A DNA stretch of 53,541 nt from Dehalococcoidia bacterium (GCA_030615765.1 JAUWYP010000014.1:1-53541); one strand, 5' to 3'. Positions 42,659 through 51,725 are shown, numbered from the stretch's first letter. Made by a program: numbers and translations. Notes: a model not told the origin generated them from the sequence alone.

Positions 42659-43132
42659 ATGGCGGAAAAGCCTGTTCCTCTAACCAAAGAAGGCATGTCC
42701 AAGCTTCAGAAAGAGCTAGACTTCTTGGTCACCGTTCGGCGGCCTCAGATAGCTCACCGCATCCAAGAAGCCAAGGAGCTCACCAGCGCCCAGAACAACG
42801 CCGAGTTCGACGATGCCAAGAACGAGCAGGCTTTCGTGGAAGGGCGCATCCTCACCCTGGAGCGAATCATCCAGAACGCCACCCTCATCGACGAAGAAGA
42901 GGCCCATCACTCCAGCCGGGTGCGGCTAGGCTCGACCGTGACCGTGGCCAACCAAGATGGGCAGGAGGAGCAGTATACTATCGTCGGCAGTGCCGAGGCC
43001 AACCCCACAGAGGGTCGCATCAGCAACGAGTCTCCAGTGGGCAGAGCCCTACTGGGCAAGCGGGCGGGCGACGAAGTCAAGGCAAAGGTGCCGGCCGGCA
43101 CCTTTCAGTTCACCATCACCGCCATCAGCTAG
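42659..43132 (+). CDS. greA: Transcription elongation factor GreA
   Basis: 157 residues, normal length. The N-terminal coiled coil (GMSKLQKELDFLVTVRRPQIAHRIQEAKE in part) carries the acidic tip in NAEFDDAKNEQ; the C-terminal domain has SPVGRALLGKRAGDEVKAKVPAG in part. It enters the RNA polymerase secondary channel and stimulates transcript cleavage in arrested complexes. ATG follows gaggtgaaagg. Probably in one operon with lysS. Confidence 0.95.
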   Translation: MAEKPVPLTKEGMSKLQKELDFLVTVRRPQIAHRIQEAKELTSAQNNAEFDDAKNEQAFVEGRILTLERIIQNATLIDEEEAHHSSRVRLGSTVTVANQDGQEEQYTIVGSAEANPTEGRISNESPVGRALLGKRAGDEVKAKVPAGTFQFTITAIS

Positions 43133-43155
43133 AGACCATCGTGATAGCAACGCCA

Positions 43156-43189
43156 GGCGGGGGACCAGTCAACAGATGGTCCGCCCGCC
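43156..43189 (+). terminator. Hairpin between greA and lysS
   Basis: GGCGGG-GGACCA pairs with TGGTCC-(G)-CCCGCC: 12 bp with one bulged G and a 9-base loop, then aagtttct. A partial terminator or processing site 24 bases after the greA stop. Confidence 0.5.
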
Positions 43190-43208
43190 AAGTTTCTACC
43201 AGGGGCGC

Positions 43209-43229
43209 ATCAGCCTCTGGCTGATATTT
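43209..43229 (+). terminator. Second hairpin before lysS
   Basis: ATCAGCC/GGCTGAT forms a 7-bp stem with TCT loop followed by ATTTT, ending about 23 bases before the lysS GTG. Terminator-like, or a leader control element. Confidence 0.45.
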
Positions 43230-43252
43230 TCCGACTCGGCCGGCAAAGAAAC

Positions 43253-44743
43253 GTGAGCGATCGAGGCCAGGAGCTTATCGAGCAGCGACAGGCCAAGCTG
43301 GAACGCCTGCGCGCCAGCGGCTGCGACCCCTACCCCGCCCGCCACCAGCGTACCCACACGACCCAGGAGGCAGCGCAGGCCCTCCAGGCGCTGGAAGAGA
43401 AGGGTGCCAGCCCTCAGGACGCAGGCGAGGTCAGCGTGGCTGGGCGAGTCGCCGCCATGCGCCTCATGGGCAAGCGCACCTTCATCGACCTGCGCGATGG
43501 CACAGGCAAGATCCAGGCTGACCTCCGCCAGGATACCCTGGGCAACGAAAGCTACGAGGCGCTCGTCGACCTGGTAGACATCGGCGACTTCATAGGCGTG
43601 AGCGGCACCCTCTTCCGCACCCGCACTGGCGAGATCACTATACAGGCCCGCCAGTACGTCTTCCTGGCCAAGACCCTGCGCCCCCTTCCCGAGAAGTGGC
43701 ATGGCCTTCGGGACGTGGAGGTGCGCTATCGTCAGCGCTACCTTGACCTCATGGCCAACGCCCCGGTGCGCGACATCTTCCGCCTGCGCAGCCGTGCCGT
43801 CGCCGCCATCCGCCGCTTCCTGGACGAGCGGGGCTTCCTGGAGGTCGAAACGCCCGTCCTCCAGCCCTCGGCCGGGGGCGCCGCCGCCAAGCCCTTCGTC
43901 ACCCATCACCACGCCCTCGACCGCGACCTTTACCTGCGCATCGCCACCGAGCTACACCTCAAGCGCCTCATCATAGGCGGCTTCGACAGGGTATACGAGA
44001 TGGGGCCCGTCTTCCGCAACGAGGGCGTCTCCACCAAGCACAACCCGGAGTACACCCTCCTGGAGTGCTATCAGGCCTATGCCGACTATCAGGACATCAT
44101 GGAGATGGTGGAGGAGATGGTGGCCTACGTAGCTCAGCAGGCCCTGGGTGGCCTCAAGGTGCCCTACGGCGACACAGAGCTTGACCTCACGCCCCCCTGG
44201 CAGCGCCTCACCCTGCGACAGGCCATCCAGGAGCGCACCGGCATCGACTTCGAGGCCCACCCCGACGCCGATTCCCTGCGACAGGCGATGGCCCCTTTGA
44301 GCATAGAAGTCAGCGAGACGGCCAGCCGCGGCAAGCTTATCGATGAGCTGCTATCGACCTTTGTCGAGCCGCAGCTCATCCAGCCCACCTTTCTTCTGGA
44401 CTACCCGCTGGAGATATCGCCCCTCGCCAAGCGCAAGCCCGACAACCCCCGCCTGGTGGAGCGCTTCGAGGGCTTCCTGGCCGGCCGCGAGATCGCCAAC
44501 GCCTTCAGCGAGCTCAACGACCCCCAGGAGCAGCGAGAGCGCTTCCTGGAGCAGGCCCGCCTGCGGGCAGCCGGCGACGAAGAGGCGGAGGCAGTGGACG
44601 AGGACTTCCTGGTTGCCCTGGAGCACGGCATGCCTCCCACCGGCGGCCTGGGCGTAGGCATCGACCGGCTGGTGATGGCCCTCAGCGGCCAGCAGTCGAT
44701 ACGCGAGGTCATCCTCTTCCCCCAGCTACGAGCGAAGGAGTAG
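43253..44743 (+). CDS. lysS: Lysyl-tRNA synthetase, class II
   Basis: 496 residues. An N-terminal OB-fold (VSVAGRVAAMRLMGKRTFIDLRDGTGKIQ in part) and the class II core with motif 2 (VYEMGPVFRNEGVSTKHNPEYTLLE in part) and motif 3 (GLGVGIDRLVMAL) are complete. GTG at 43253 is the start; no strong ribosome site is visible. Its stop is 3 bases before the Nudix gene. Confidence 0.96.
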   Translation: MSDRGQELIEQRQAKLERLRASGCDPYPARHQRTHTTQEAAQALQALEEKGASPQDAGEVSVAGRVAAMRLMGKRTFIDLRDGTGKIQADLRQDTLGNESYEALVDLVDIGDFIGVSGTLFRTRTGEITIQARQYVFLAKTLRPLPEKWHGLRDVEVRYRQRYLDLMANAPVRDIFRLRSRAVAAIRRFLDERGFLEVETPVLQPSAGGAAAKPFVTHHHALDRDLYLRIATELHLKRLIIGGFDRVYEMGPVFRNEGVSTKHNPEYTLLECYQAYADYQDIMEMVEEMVAYVAQQALGGLKVPYGDTELDLTPPWQRLTLRQAIQERTGIDFEAHPDADSLRQAMAPLSIEVSETASRGKLIDELLSTFVEPQLIQPTFLLDYPLEISPLAKRKPDNPRLVERFEGFLAGREIANAFSELNDPQEQRERFLEQARLRAAGDEEAEAVDEDFLVALEHGMPPTGGLGVGIDRLVMALSGQQSIREVILFPQLRAKE

Positions 44744-44746
44744 AGG

Positions 44747-45235
44747 GTGAGGCGACATTTCACCTGCACCGGCTTCGTCGTCGAGGGAGACAAGACCCTC
44801 CTCCTCTGGCACCAGCGCTTGCAGATGTGGGTGCCCCCCGGCGGCCACCTGGAGGCCGACGAGGACCCGGTGAGCGCCGTCCTGCGGGAGATCCGCGAGG
44901 AGACCGGCCTGGAGGCGGAGGTCCTGCCCCTGAGCCAGACCTACCCCTTCGGCTATCCGGGGCAGATCGCCCCACCCTACACTATCCTCCTGGAGGACAG
45001 CCCCGAGCCCGGCGAGCCTCACAAGCACATGGACCTCATCTACTTCTGCCGCCCGGCCAACAACGCCTCCCTCCGCCCGCCTGAGGGGGCTGTGGTCACC
45101 TGGGTGGACGAAGACGCTCTCCACTCCAATCAGCCCATCGTCCTGCCCGCCTGCGGCCTCTCAGCGCCGGTGAACGACGACGTGCGTATGCTAGCCCTAG
45201 CGGCCATTCGTCTGGCCCGCGACCTGCGTGGGTGA
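44747..45235 (+). CDS. Nudix hydrolase
   Basis: 162 residues. The Nudix box is complete: GGHLEADEDPVSAVLREIREETGLE fits Gx5Ex7REUxEExGU (given here as its two halves GGHLEADEDP and LREIREETGL). Substrate specificity is not evident; the family cleaves nucleoside diphosphates linked to other groups. It lies between lysS and serS in a tight operon. Confidence 0.9.
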   Translation: MRRHFTCTGFVVEGDKTLLLWHQRLQMWVPPGGHLEADEDPVSAVLREIREETGLEAEVLPLSQTYPFGYPGQIAPPYTILLEDSPEPGEPHKHMDLIYFCRPANNASLRPPEGAVVTWVDEDALHSNQPIVLPACGLSAPVNDDVRMLALAAIRLARDLRG

Positions 45236-45243
45236 TGCCAGCC

Positions 45244-46572
45244 ATGCTAAGCCTCGCCTTCATTCGTGAGAACCCCGACGCCGTGCGCAAGGCCCTCGCC
45301 GACCGCCACACGGAAGCCCCCCTGGACGAGATCCTAGGCCTCGACAGCCACTGGCGCCGTCTTCTCCAGGAGGTGGAGAGCCTGCGAGCCGAGCGCAACG
45401 CCGCCGGCAAGGAGATAGGCCAGCTCAATCGCACCATCCAGGGGGCAGAGCGGGACAAGGCCAGCCAGGCCGCCGCCGAGTACCAGCAGGCGGTGGCTCG
45501 CCGCGACGAGCTCCTGGAGCGCATGCGGCAGGTCAGCCAGCGCATCGACGAACTGGAAGAAGAGCTGCGCCAGGTGGAGGAGCACCTGAACGACCTCCTT
45601 CTCCAGCTACCCAACATCCCCGACCCCAAGGTGCCGCTCGGCGAAGGTGAGGAGGACAACGTCCTCGTGCGCACGGAGGGCGAGCCTGCCACCTTCGACT
45701 TCCAGGCCAGGCCCCACTGGGAGCTCGGCGAACGGCTGGGCATCATCGACTTCGAGCGCGGATCCAAGCTTTCCGGCTCCCGCTTCTACCTGCTCAAGGG
45801 CGCGGGCGCCCACCTCCAGCGAGCCCTCATCGCCTGGATGCTCGACCTCCACGTCCAGAAGCACGGCTACAGCGAGGTCTACCCGCCGTTCATGGTGCGC
45901 GAGGCCTGCATGTGGGGCGCCGGCCAGCTCCCCAAGCTGCGGGACAACATGTACCGCGACGCCGAGGAGGACTTCTGGTTCATTCCCACGGCGGAGGTGC
46001 CCCTGACCAACATGCACCGCGACGAGATCCTGGAGCCGGACGCCCTGCCCCTGCGCTACGTCGCTTTCACCCCCTGCTTCCGCCGCGAGAAGATGAGCGC
46101 CGGCCGCGACGTGCGGGGCATCAAGCGGGGCCATCAGTTCGACAAGGTGGAGCTGTACAAGTTCTGCCAGCCCGAGAGCTCGGAGGAGGAGCTGCAGGCC
46201 CTGGTGAGTGACGCCGAGGACATCTGCCGCGCCCTGGGCATCGCCCATCGCGTGCTCCAGCTCTGCAGCGGCGACCTGGGCTTCGCCTCCCTGATGTCCT
46301 ACGACATCGAGATGTGGGCCCCGGGCTGCGGCGAGTGGCTGGAGGTCAGCTCCTGCTCCAGCTGCGGCGACTTCCAGGCGCGGCGGGCCAACATCCGCTT
46401 CCGGCGGGAGAAAGGCGCGCGGCCGGAGTTCCCGCACACCCTGAACGGCTCCGGCCTGGCCCTGCCCCGAACGCTCATCGCCGTGCTGGAGAACTACCAG
46501 CAGGCGAACGGCTCCGTGGTCGTGCCGGAGGTGCTGCGGGAGTACATGGGAGGGATAGAGGTAGTTCGCTAG
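45244..46572 (+). CDS. serS: Seryl-tRNA synthetase
   Basis: About 442 residues. An N-terminal long antiparallel coiled coil (about 28-105) that binds the tRNA-Ser variable arm is followed by the class II core: FIPTAEVPLTNMHRDEIL, motif 2 FRREKMSAGRDVRGIKRGHQF, and motif 3 NGSGLALPRTLIAVLENYQ (each a separate block). The ATG at 45244 is preferred over an in-frame GTG at 45232 that overlaps the Nudix stop. Two tRNA-Ser genes are also in the window. Confidence 0.96.
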   Translation: MLSLAFIRENPDAVRKALADRHTEAPLDEILGLDSHWRRLLQEVESLRAERNAAGKEIGQLNRTIQGAERDKASQAAAEYQQAVARRDELLERMRQVSQRIDELEEELRQVEEHLNDLLLQLPNIPDPKVPLGEGEEDNVLVRTEGEPATFDFQARPHWELGERLGIIDFERGSKLSGSRFYLLKGAGAHLQRALIAWMLDLHVQKHGYSEVYPPFMVREACMWGAGQLPKLRDNMYRDAEEDFWFIPTAEVPLTNMHRDEILEPDALPLRYVAFTPCFRREKMSAGRDVRGIKRGHQFDKVELYKFCQPESSEEELQALVSDAEDICRALGIAHRVLQLCSGDLGFASLMSYDIEMWAPGCGEWLEVSSCSSCGDFQARRANIRFRREKGARPEFPHTLNGSGLALPRTLIAVLENYQQANGSVVVPEVLREYMGGIEVVR

Positions 46573-47684
46573 TGCGCATCCTAGCCGTTGATGCCGGCAC
46601 CGGCACCCAGGACATCCTCCTCTTCGACTCCTCCGCGCCGCCTGAGAGCAGCCTCAAGCTCATCGTGCCCGCGGCCACCCAGATCACCGCCCGACGCATC
46701 CGCCGGGCCACCGGCGAGGGCCGCGCCGTCGTCCTCACCGGCGTCACCATGGGCGGCGGGCCCTGCCACTGGGCCCTCGACGAGCACCTGAAGGCCGGCC
46801 TCAAGGCCTACGCCACCCCTGATGCGGCCCGTACCTTCGACGACGATCTGGCGGCGGTCGAGCGCATGGGCATCATCATCGTCTCCGAGGACGAGACCAA
46901 GGACTTCCACGATGCCCGCCACATCGAGATGGCCGACCTCGACCTGGCGGCTATCCGCCGCGCCCTGGCCGCCTTCGAGGTGGACAGCGACTTCGACGGC
47001 CTGGCCCTGGCCTGCCTCGACCACGGGGCGGCACCCCCAGGCTACTCCGACCGCCTCTTCCGCTTCGACCACCTGCGACGCGTGGTGAAAGAGCGCAACG
47101 ACCTGCGCGCCTTCGCCTACCTGCCGGACGAGGTGCCCGACTACCTGACCCGCGCTCGCGCCATGCTGGGCTGTGTGGATACGGACGTGCCCATCGTCTT
47201 CCTGGATACGGGGCCGGCCGCCGCCCTGGGCGCCCTCCAGGACCCCATCGTCGCCCAGCAGGACGAGCAGCTCGTCATCAACCTGGGCAACATGCACGCC
47301 CTGGCCTTCCACCTGCGCGGCACGCGCATCTATTCGCTGTTCGAGCACCACACCGGCCTTCTCAGCGCCGAGGAGATCGAGTCCCTCAGCGAAGGGCTGA
47401 TGGCCGGAACGCTCCGCCACGAGGACGTGTTCGGCAGCCACGGCCACGGCGTTTTTTACGTCGCCGCCGGGGAGAGGCTCTCGAACCGACATCCCTTCGT
47501 TGCTGTCACCGGTCCCCAACGAGCGAAGCTGAGGGCCAGCGATCTGAAACCGTACTTCGCTGTCCCCCACGGCGACATGATGCTCAGCGGCTGCTTCGGC
47601 CTCGTCTGGGCCTTCGCCGAGAAGCACCCCCAGCACCGGCAGGAGATCCTGGCTCGCCTCCTTCCCTCAGCCACCTCCCCTTAG
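46572..47684 (+). CDS. DUF1786-family protein (ASKHA-fold nucleotide-binding)
   Basis: About 370 residues. ILAVDAGTGTQDILLFD is the phosphate-binding motif at the start of an actin/hexokinase-like fold; a second phosphate motif is seen in IVFLDTGPAAALGAL and INLGNMHALAF. The family was once annotated as pyruvate-formate-lyase-activating-enzyme-related but has no radical SAM Cys motif. The GTG at 46572 overlaps the serS TAG by one base (TAGTG). Function unknown. Confidence 0.82.
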   Translation: MRILAVDAGTGTQDILLFDSSAPPESSLKLIVPAATQITARRIRRATGEGRAVVLTGVTMGGGPCHWALDEHLKAGLKAYATPDAARTFDDDLAAVERMGIIIVSEDETKDFHDARHIEMADLDLAAIRRALAAFEVDSDFDGLALACLDHGAAPPGYSDRLFRFDHLRRVVKERNDLRAFAYLPDEVPDYLTRARAMLGCVDTDVPIVFLDTGPAAALGALQDPIVAQQDEQLVINLGNMHALAFHLRGTRIYSLFEHHTGLLSAEEIESLSEGLMAGTLRHEDVFGSHGHGVFYVAAGERLSNRHPFVAVTGPQRAKLRASDLKPYFAVPHGDMMLSGCFGLVWAFAEKHPQHRQEILARLLPSATSP

Positions 47685-47737
47685 CCCCAGGCCATTTGAG
47701 GAGATAGGCGCTCGGGCGGCCGGCGCCCAGACTTCGA

Positions 47738-47766
47738 TTGCCCCCTAGAGTGCATCTCGCTATACT
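47738..47766 (+). promoter_or_regulatory. Promoter of the thioesterase gene
   Basis: TTGCCC at 47738-47743, a 17-base spacer and TATACT at 47761-47766. The same arrangement plus the same downstream hairpin recurs before tRNA-Ser(UGA). Confidence 0.65.
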
Positions 47767-47773
47767 GGCACCG

Positions 47774-47795
47774 CTGTCTGCCCAGCCGCAGACAG
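47774..47795 (+). repeat. Leader hairpin, copy 1
   Basis: CTGTCTGC/GCAGACAG, an 8-bp stem with 6-base loop right at the predicted transcript start; the ribosome site gggg ag follows. Confidence 0.65.
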
Positions 47796-47806
47796 GGGAG
47801 CGAATC

Positions 47807-48298
47807 ATGCCGAAAGCGGGTCGCTGGCGAGCAGAAGAGATGCCCAGGCTACCCCAGGCAGCTACCTGGGAGGAGCGCCTGACCCTGATGAAGGCCACCT
47901 GGACACCTCGCCCCTTCTGGAAGCTCCTGGGCATGGAGCCGGTTCAGCTCGGCCCCGGCTACAGCAAGCTGCGGCTACGTTTGCAGCCTGCCAAGCACGG
48001 CCGCTGGCCTCACGGCGGCTTGCTGAGCAGCATGGTGGACAGCTCCGTCGGCCTCGCCCTGTATACCACCTACGGCCCCGAAGACGAAGACGTCGTCGCT
48101 CACGCCACCGCCGACCTCAACATCAGCTTCCTGGACTCCATGCAGGGCGACGAGTTGTTCGCCGAGGGGCGCATCATCCGCAAGGCGCGCATGGCCGCCT
48201 TCGGCACCTCGGAGATCCGCGACAGCAAGGGCACACTGATCGCTGTGGGGCGAGCCACTTTTCTCATCCGCCGCGAACCGCAGGAGGCGGCAGGCTAG
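47807..48298 (+). CDS. Hotdog-fold acyl-CoA thioesterase-like protein (PaaI type)
   Basis: About 163 residues. RWPHGGLLSSMVDSSVGLALYT is the typical hotdog helix with the HGG motif (PHGGLL) and Asp; HATADLNISFLDSM and AEGRIIRKARMAAFGTSEI complete the fold. The family hydrolyses acyl- or phenylacetyl-CoA thioesters. ATG at 47807 follows caggggagcg; an upstream frame to 47738 overlaps the promoter. It is monocistronic. Confidence 0.88.
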   Translation: MPKAGRWRAEEMPRLPQAATWEERLTLMKATWTPRPFWKLLGMEPVQLGPGYSKLRLRLQPAKHGRWPHGGLLSSMVDSSVGLALYTTYGPEDEDVVAHATADLNISFLDSMQGDELFAEGRIIRKARMAAFGTSEIRDSKGTLIAVGRATFLIRREPQEAAG

Positions 48299-48309
48299 AG
48301 GCAGTCCGA

Positions 48310-48338
48310 TTGCCCCTTGCAGTAGGTTTCGCTATACT
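48310..48338 (+). promoter_or_regulatory. Promoter of tRNA-Ser(UGA)
   Basis: TTGCCC at 48310-48315, 17-base spacer, TATACT at 48333-48338; identical boxes to the thioesterase promoter 572 bases upstream. Confidence 0.65.
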
Positions 48339-48345
48339 GGCATCG

Positions 48346-48367
48346 CTGTCTGCCCGGGTGCAGACAG
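48346..48367 (+). repeat. Leader hairpin, copy 2, abutting tRNA-Ser
   Basis: CTGTCTGC/GCAGACAG with a different 6-base loop (ccgggt). Its last base is the first base of the tRNA, so the stem would compete with or guide 5' processing. Confidence 0.6.
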
Positions 48368-48458
48368 GAGGGGTGGCCGAGCGGCTGAAGGCGGCGGTCT
48401 TGAAAACCGCTAACCCGATTCGTCGGGTTCGGGGGTTCGAATCCCTCCCCCTCCGCCA
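48367..48458 (+). tRNA. tRNA-Ser(UGA)
   Basis: Acceptor GGAGGGG/CCCCTCC, anticodon arm GCGGT-CTTGAAA-ACCGC (anticodon TGA, reads UCA), a long variable arm CCCGATTCGTCGGG, T-loop TTCGAAT, discriminator G and encoded CCA. Type II tRNA of 92 bases. Though its anticodon is UGA, this is a serine and not a selenocysteine tRNA (acceptor stem is 7 bp). Confidence 0.95.
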
Positions 48459-48496
48459 GCGTCAACGTTCATAGATCACATTCTTGGAGAGCTTTC

Positions 48497-49657
48497 ATGA
48501 AGATCCACGAATATCAGGCCAAGCAGATCATGTCCGACTACGGCGTGCCCATCCCCAAGGGGCGCGTCGTTTCTACGCCTCAGGAGGCCCGCCAGGTCGC
48601 CCAAGAGCTGGGCGTGCCGGTGGTGGTCAAGGCCCAGATCCACGCCGGCGGCCGCGGCAAGGGCGGCGGCATTAAGCTGGCCGGCACGCCTGCCCAGGCC
48701 GAGGAGGCGGCCAAGGAAATCATCGGCATGCGCCTCGTCACCCACCAGACCGGCCCTGAAGGGCGCATCGTCCAGAAGGTGCTGGTGGAGGAGCAGATAC
48801 AGGCCGAGCGCGAGCTGTATCTGGGCATCGTCGTCGATAGCGGCAGCGCCCGGCCGGTGGTAATGGCCAGCGAGGCCGGCGGCGTGGACATCGAGCAGGT
48901 AGCCGCCAAGTCGCCGGAGAAGATCCACAAGGCCTTCGTCGACCCCGCCGTGGGCTTCCAGCCCTATGAGGGCCGCCAGCTAGCCTTCGCCACCAACCTC
49001 GGCGGCGATCTCCTGCGACCGGCCGTCGGGCTCATGAGCGGCCTGTACAAGGCCTTCGCCGCCAAGGACTCCTCCCTGGCCGAGATCAACCCCCTGGTGG
49101 TGACCGGCGACGGCCGCCTGCTCGCCCTCGACGCCAAGATGAACTTCGACGACAACGCCCTCTTTCGCCACCCGGAGATCGCCGATCTGCGCGACGTCGA
49201 CGAGGAGGACCCCCTGGAGGTGCAGGCCGAAGAGTTGGGCATAAATAACTACGTCAAGCTCACCGGTAACATCGGCTGCGTGGTGAACGGGGCAGGGCTG
49301 GCCATGTCCACCATGGATGCCATCAAGCTGGCCGGCGGCGACCCCGCCAACTTCCTGGACATCGGCACGGTCAACGATGTGGGCCGAGTGGTCAACTCCT
49401 TCAAGATTCTCACCGCCGACCCCGACGTGAAGGCCATCCTGATCAACATCTTCGGCGGCATGGCCCGCGTGGACGTCATCGCCCAGGGGGTGGTGGACGC
49501 CCACAAGGAGATGGAGATCAAGGTGCCGGTGGTGGTTCGCCTGGCAGGGACAAACGTGGAGGATGGCGAGCGCATCCTGAGCGAAGCCAACCTCCCCCTG
49601 ATCCGGGCGATTGGCCTGGGCGAGGCCGCCCAGAAGGCGGTAGAGGCGGCAGCGTAG
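48497..49657 (+). CDS. sucC: Succinyl-CoA synthetase, beta subunit
   Basis: 386 residues. An ATP-grasp domain (PVVVKAQIHAGGRGKGGGIK, in part; LAEINPLVV) and a C-terminal CoA-ligase domain with NIFGGMARVDVIAQG are typical. MKIHEYQAKQ is the family N-terminus. It binds nucleotide and succinate; with SucD it makes ATP or GTP from succinyl-CoA. ATG follows ttggagagc. An M24-fold gene separates it from sucD. Confidence 0.97.
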   Translation: MKIHEYQAKQIMSDYGVPIPKGRVVSTPQEARQVAQELGVPVVVKAQIHAGGRGKGGGIKLAGTPAQAEEAAKEIIGMRLVTHQTGPEGRIVQKVLVEEQIQAERELYLGIVVDSGSARPVVMASEAGGVDIEQVAAKSPEKIHKAFVDPAVGFQPYEGRQLAFATNLGGDLLRPAVGLMSGLYKAFAAKDSSLAEINPLVVTGDGRLLALDAKMNFDDNALFRHPEIADLRDVDEEDPLEVQAEELGINNYVKLTGNIGCVVNGAGLAMSTMDAIKLAGGDPANFLDIGTVNDVGRVVNSFKILTADPDVKAILINIFGGMARVDVIAQGVVDAHKEMEIKVPVVVRLAGTNVEDGERILSEANLPLIRAIGLGEAAQKAVEAAA

Positions 49658-49693
49658 GCAAGCGCCATACTCCGACCGGAAAGAGACCGACGA

Positions 49694-50806
49694 ATGCAGC
49701 AGAAACGGATCGCGGCAGCACAGGAACTGATGCAGGCCAACGGCATCGACGCGCTGCTGATCCTGACGCACGACGACTACATCTACTTCTTCGACGAGGA
49801 CCGCTTCCAGCCGCGGGCCATCATTCCCCAGAAAGGACAGCCCGTCATAATCTGCTCCCGGGGCGAGGAAAAGGAAATAAGAGACGGCCTCGGCGCGCAG
49901 GAGGTGCGCGTCTTCGCCACCGTGGGCCAGCAAATGCACGAGGTCGTGGGCATTATGCAGGGGCTCCAGTCCGGCCTCGGCAGGCCGCCGACCATAGGCG
50001 TGCAGTTCTGGTTTGAGACGCCTGCCGTCCTATTGCAGCTGTTCCAGCAGGCCAATCCCCAGGTGAAGGTGGTAGACTCCGCGCCAGTTATGGACACGCT
50101 GCGAATCGTCAAGTCGCCGCAGGAGCTGGCACTTATGCAGGAAGCAGCCCGCATCGCCGAGCGGGGGATGCAGGCGGCGGTCCAGGCCATCAGACCCGGC
50201 GTCACTGAGAACGAAGTGGCCGCCGAGGCCATCTACGCCATGCGCAAGGCAGGCGCGTCAGGCACCGCTGTACCCGTCTTTGTCAACTCCGGTGTTCGCT
50301 CGCTCTGGATCCACGGCACGGCCACCGCCAAGGCTATCGAGCGCGGCGATCTGGTCGTGATAGGCCTTGTTCCCGTCTTCAGGGGCTACTGCGTCGACCT
50401 GACCAGGGTGGCGGTCGTGGGCGAGCCCACAGACGCCCAGCGACGCCTATTCGACACCTATCTCGCCGCCCAGCAGGCCGCCATCGAGGCCGTCAGGCCG
50501 GGCGTGCCGGTTTCCGAGCTCGATAAGGCAGCCGAGGCGGTGGTGAAAGACGCGGGCTTCGGCGAGCACTACGTCAAAGGGATGGGCCATGGCATTGGTC
50601 TCCGCTTCGAGGAGACGCCCGCCCCCACAATCCAGCCGAAGCATGCCTCGGTGGAGCTACAAGAGGGAATGACTATTGCCGTCGGGCACCCCATCCTGGC
50701 GGTGCCCGGCATCGGCGGCGTCCGCCTGGAGGACACAGGGTTGGTCGCCGCGGCAGGCTGGCAAGGCATCACCGCATATCCAAAGGAGTTGTTCATACGA
50801 ACCTGA
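49694..50806 (+). CDS. M24 (Xaa-Pro peptidase/creatinase) family protein with altered metal site
   Basis: 370 residues with the N-terminal creatinase domain and the C-terminal pita-bread fold. Ligands present: second Asp (GYCVDLTR), His (GMGHGIGL), last Glu (GGVRLED). Ligands lost: the first Asp (IDLG in peptidases, here VIGLVP) and the first Glu (EPG in peptidases, here VGHPI). With two of five dinuclear-metal ligands missing it is unlikely to be a standard aminopeptidase P; creatinase-like metal-free chemistry or a binding role is possible. It sits between sucC and sucD on the same strand. Confidence 0.85.
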   Translation: MQQKRIAAAQELMQANGIDALLILTHDDYIYFFDEDRFQPRAIIPQKGQPVIICSRGEEKEIRDGLGAQEVRVFATVGQQMHEVVGIMQGLQSGLGRPPTIGVQFWFETPAVLLQLFQQANPQVKVVDSAPVMDTLRIVKSPQELALMQEAARIAERGMQAAVQAIRPGVTENEVAAEAIYAMRKAGASGTAVPVFVNSGVRSLWIHGTATAKAIERGDLVVIGLVPVFRGYCVDLTRVAVVGEPTDAQRRLFDTYLAAQQAAIEAVRPGVPVSELDKAAEAVVKDAGFGEHYVKGMGHGIGLRFEETPAPTIQPKHASVELQEGMTIAVGHPILAVPGIGGVRLEDTGLVAAAGWQGITAYPKELFIRT

Positions 50807-50837
50807 CGCGGGGAGCCCCCAGAAGGAGTAGAGAATC

Positions 50838-51725
50838 ATGAGCATCCTAGTCGATAAGAACACCCGACTCCTCGTTCAGGGCATCACCGGCCGCGAGGGC
50901 GGCTTTCAGACCCGCCGCTGCATTCAGTACGGCACCAATGTGGTGGCCGGCGTTACCCCCGGCCGCGGCGGCGAGACCTTCGATGATAAGGTGCCCGTGT
51001 TCAACACCGTCCAGGAGGCGGTCGACAAGACCGGCGCCAACTGCTCGCTGATCTTCGTGCCCGCCGCCTTCTGCGCCGACGCCGTCCTGGAGGCAGCCAC
51101 CGCCGGCATTCCCGTCATCGTCTGCATCACCGAGGGCATCCCCGCCCAGGACATGGTGATGGTGCGCAATCATCTTCAGCCCCAAGGAATCCGTGTGGTC
51201 GGGCCCAACTGCCCCGGCGTCATCACCCCCGGCCAGGCGCGAGTGGGCATCATGCCCGGCGACGTGTTCTCGCCCGGCCGCGTCGGGGTCATCTCCCGCA
51301 GCGGCACCCTGGTCTACGAAGTGGTGGCCCAACTCAGCGAGCGCGGCATCGGCCAGAGCACCTGCATTGGCGTCGGCGGCGACTCCATCGTGGGCACCAC
51401 GCCCCTGGAGGCTCTACGCCTGTTCGACGCGGACCCCGACACGGTGGCAGTGGTGTTCGTGGGGGAGATCGGCGGCGTCGGCGAGCAGGAGGCCGCCGAC
51501 TACATCGCCACCACCATGACCAAGCCGGTGATCGCCTTCGTGGCCGGGAGCACAGCCCCGCCGGGGCGGCGCATGGGCCACGCCGGAGCGATCATCGCCG
51601 GCGCCAGCGGCACCGCCCAGGCCAAGAAGGAAGCACTGGCCACTGCCGGCGCCGTCATCGTCGACAGCCCTGCCGATATCGGTGCTACCACCGAGCGGGT
51701 GCTCAAGGAGCGCGGGCTGCTCTAA
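50838..51725 (+). CDS. sucD: Succinyl-CoA synthetase, alpha subunit
   Basis: 295 residues. The CoA-binding Rossmann domain ([16 protein letters not shown]) and the phosphohistidine region [13 protein letters not shown], with the active-site His, are present; [12 protein letters not shown] is also typical. Works with SucC. Its ATG follows agaaggagtagaga. It ends 10 bases before the next SRPBCC gene. Confidence 0.97.
   Translation: MSILVDKNTRLLVQGITGREGGFQTRRCIQYGTNVVAGVTPGRGGETFDDKVPVFNTVQEAVDKTGANCSLIFVPAAFCADAVLEAATAGIPVIVCITEGIPAQDMVMVRNHLQPQGIRVVGPNCPGVITPGQARVGIMPGDVFSPGRVGVISRSGTLVYEVVAQLSERGIGQSTCIGVGGDSIVGTTPLEALRLFDADPDTVAVVFVGEIGGVGEQEAADYIATTMTKPVIAFVAGSTAPPGRRMGHAGAIIAGASGTAQAKKEALATAGAVIVDSPADIGATTERVLKERGLL

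Noticed and set aside
48367-48458. tRNA-Sec, because the anticodon is UGA
   Set aside because: The acceptor stem has 7 bp, identity elements and length fit tRNA-Ser(UGA), and UGA here is the anticodon reading UCA; tRNA-Sec has anticodon UCA and a longer acceptor-T arm.
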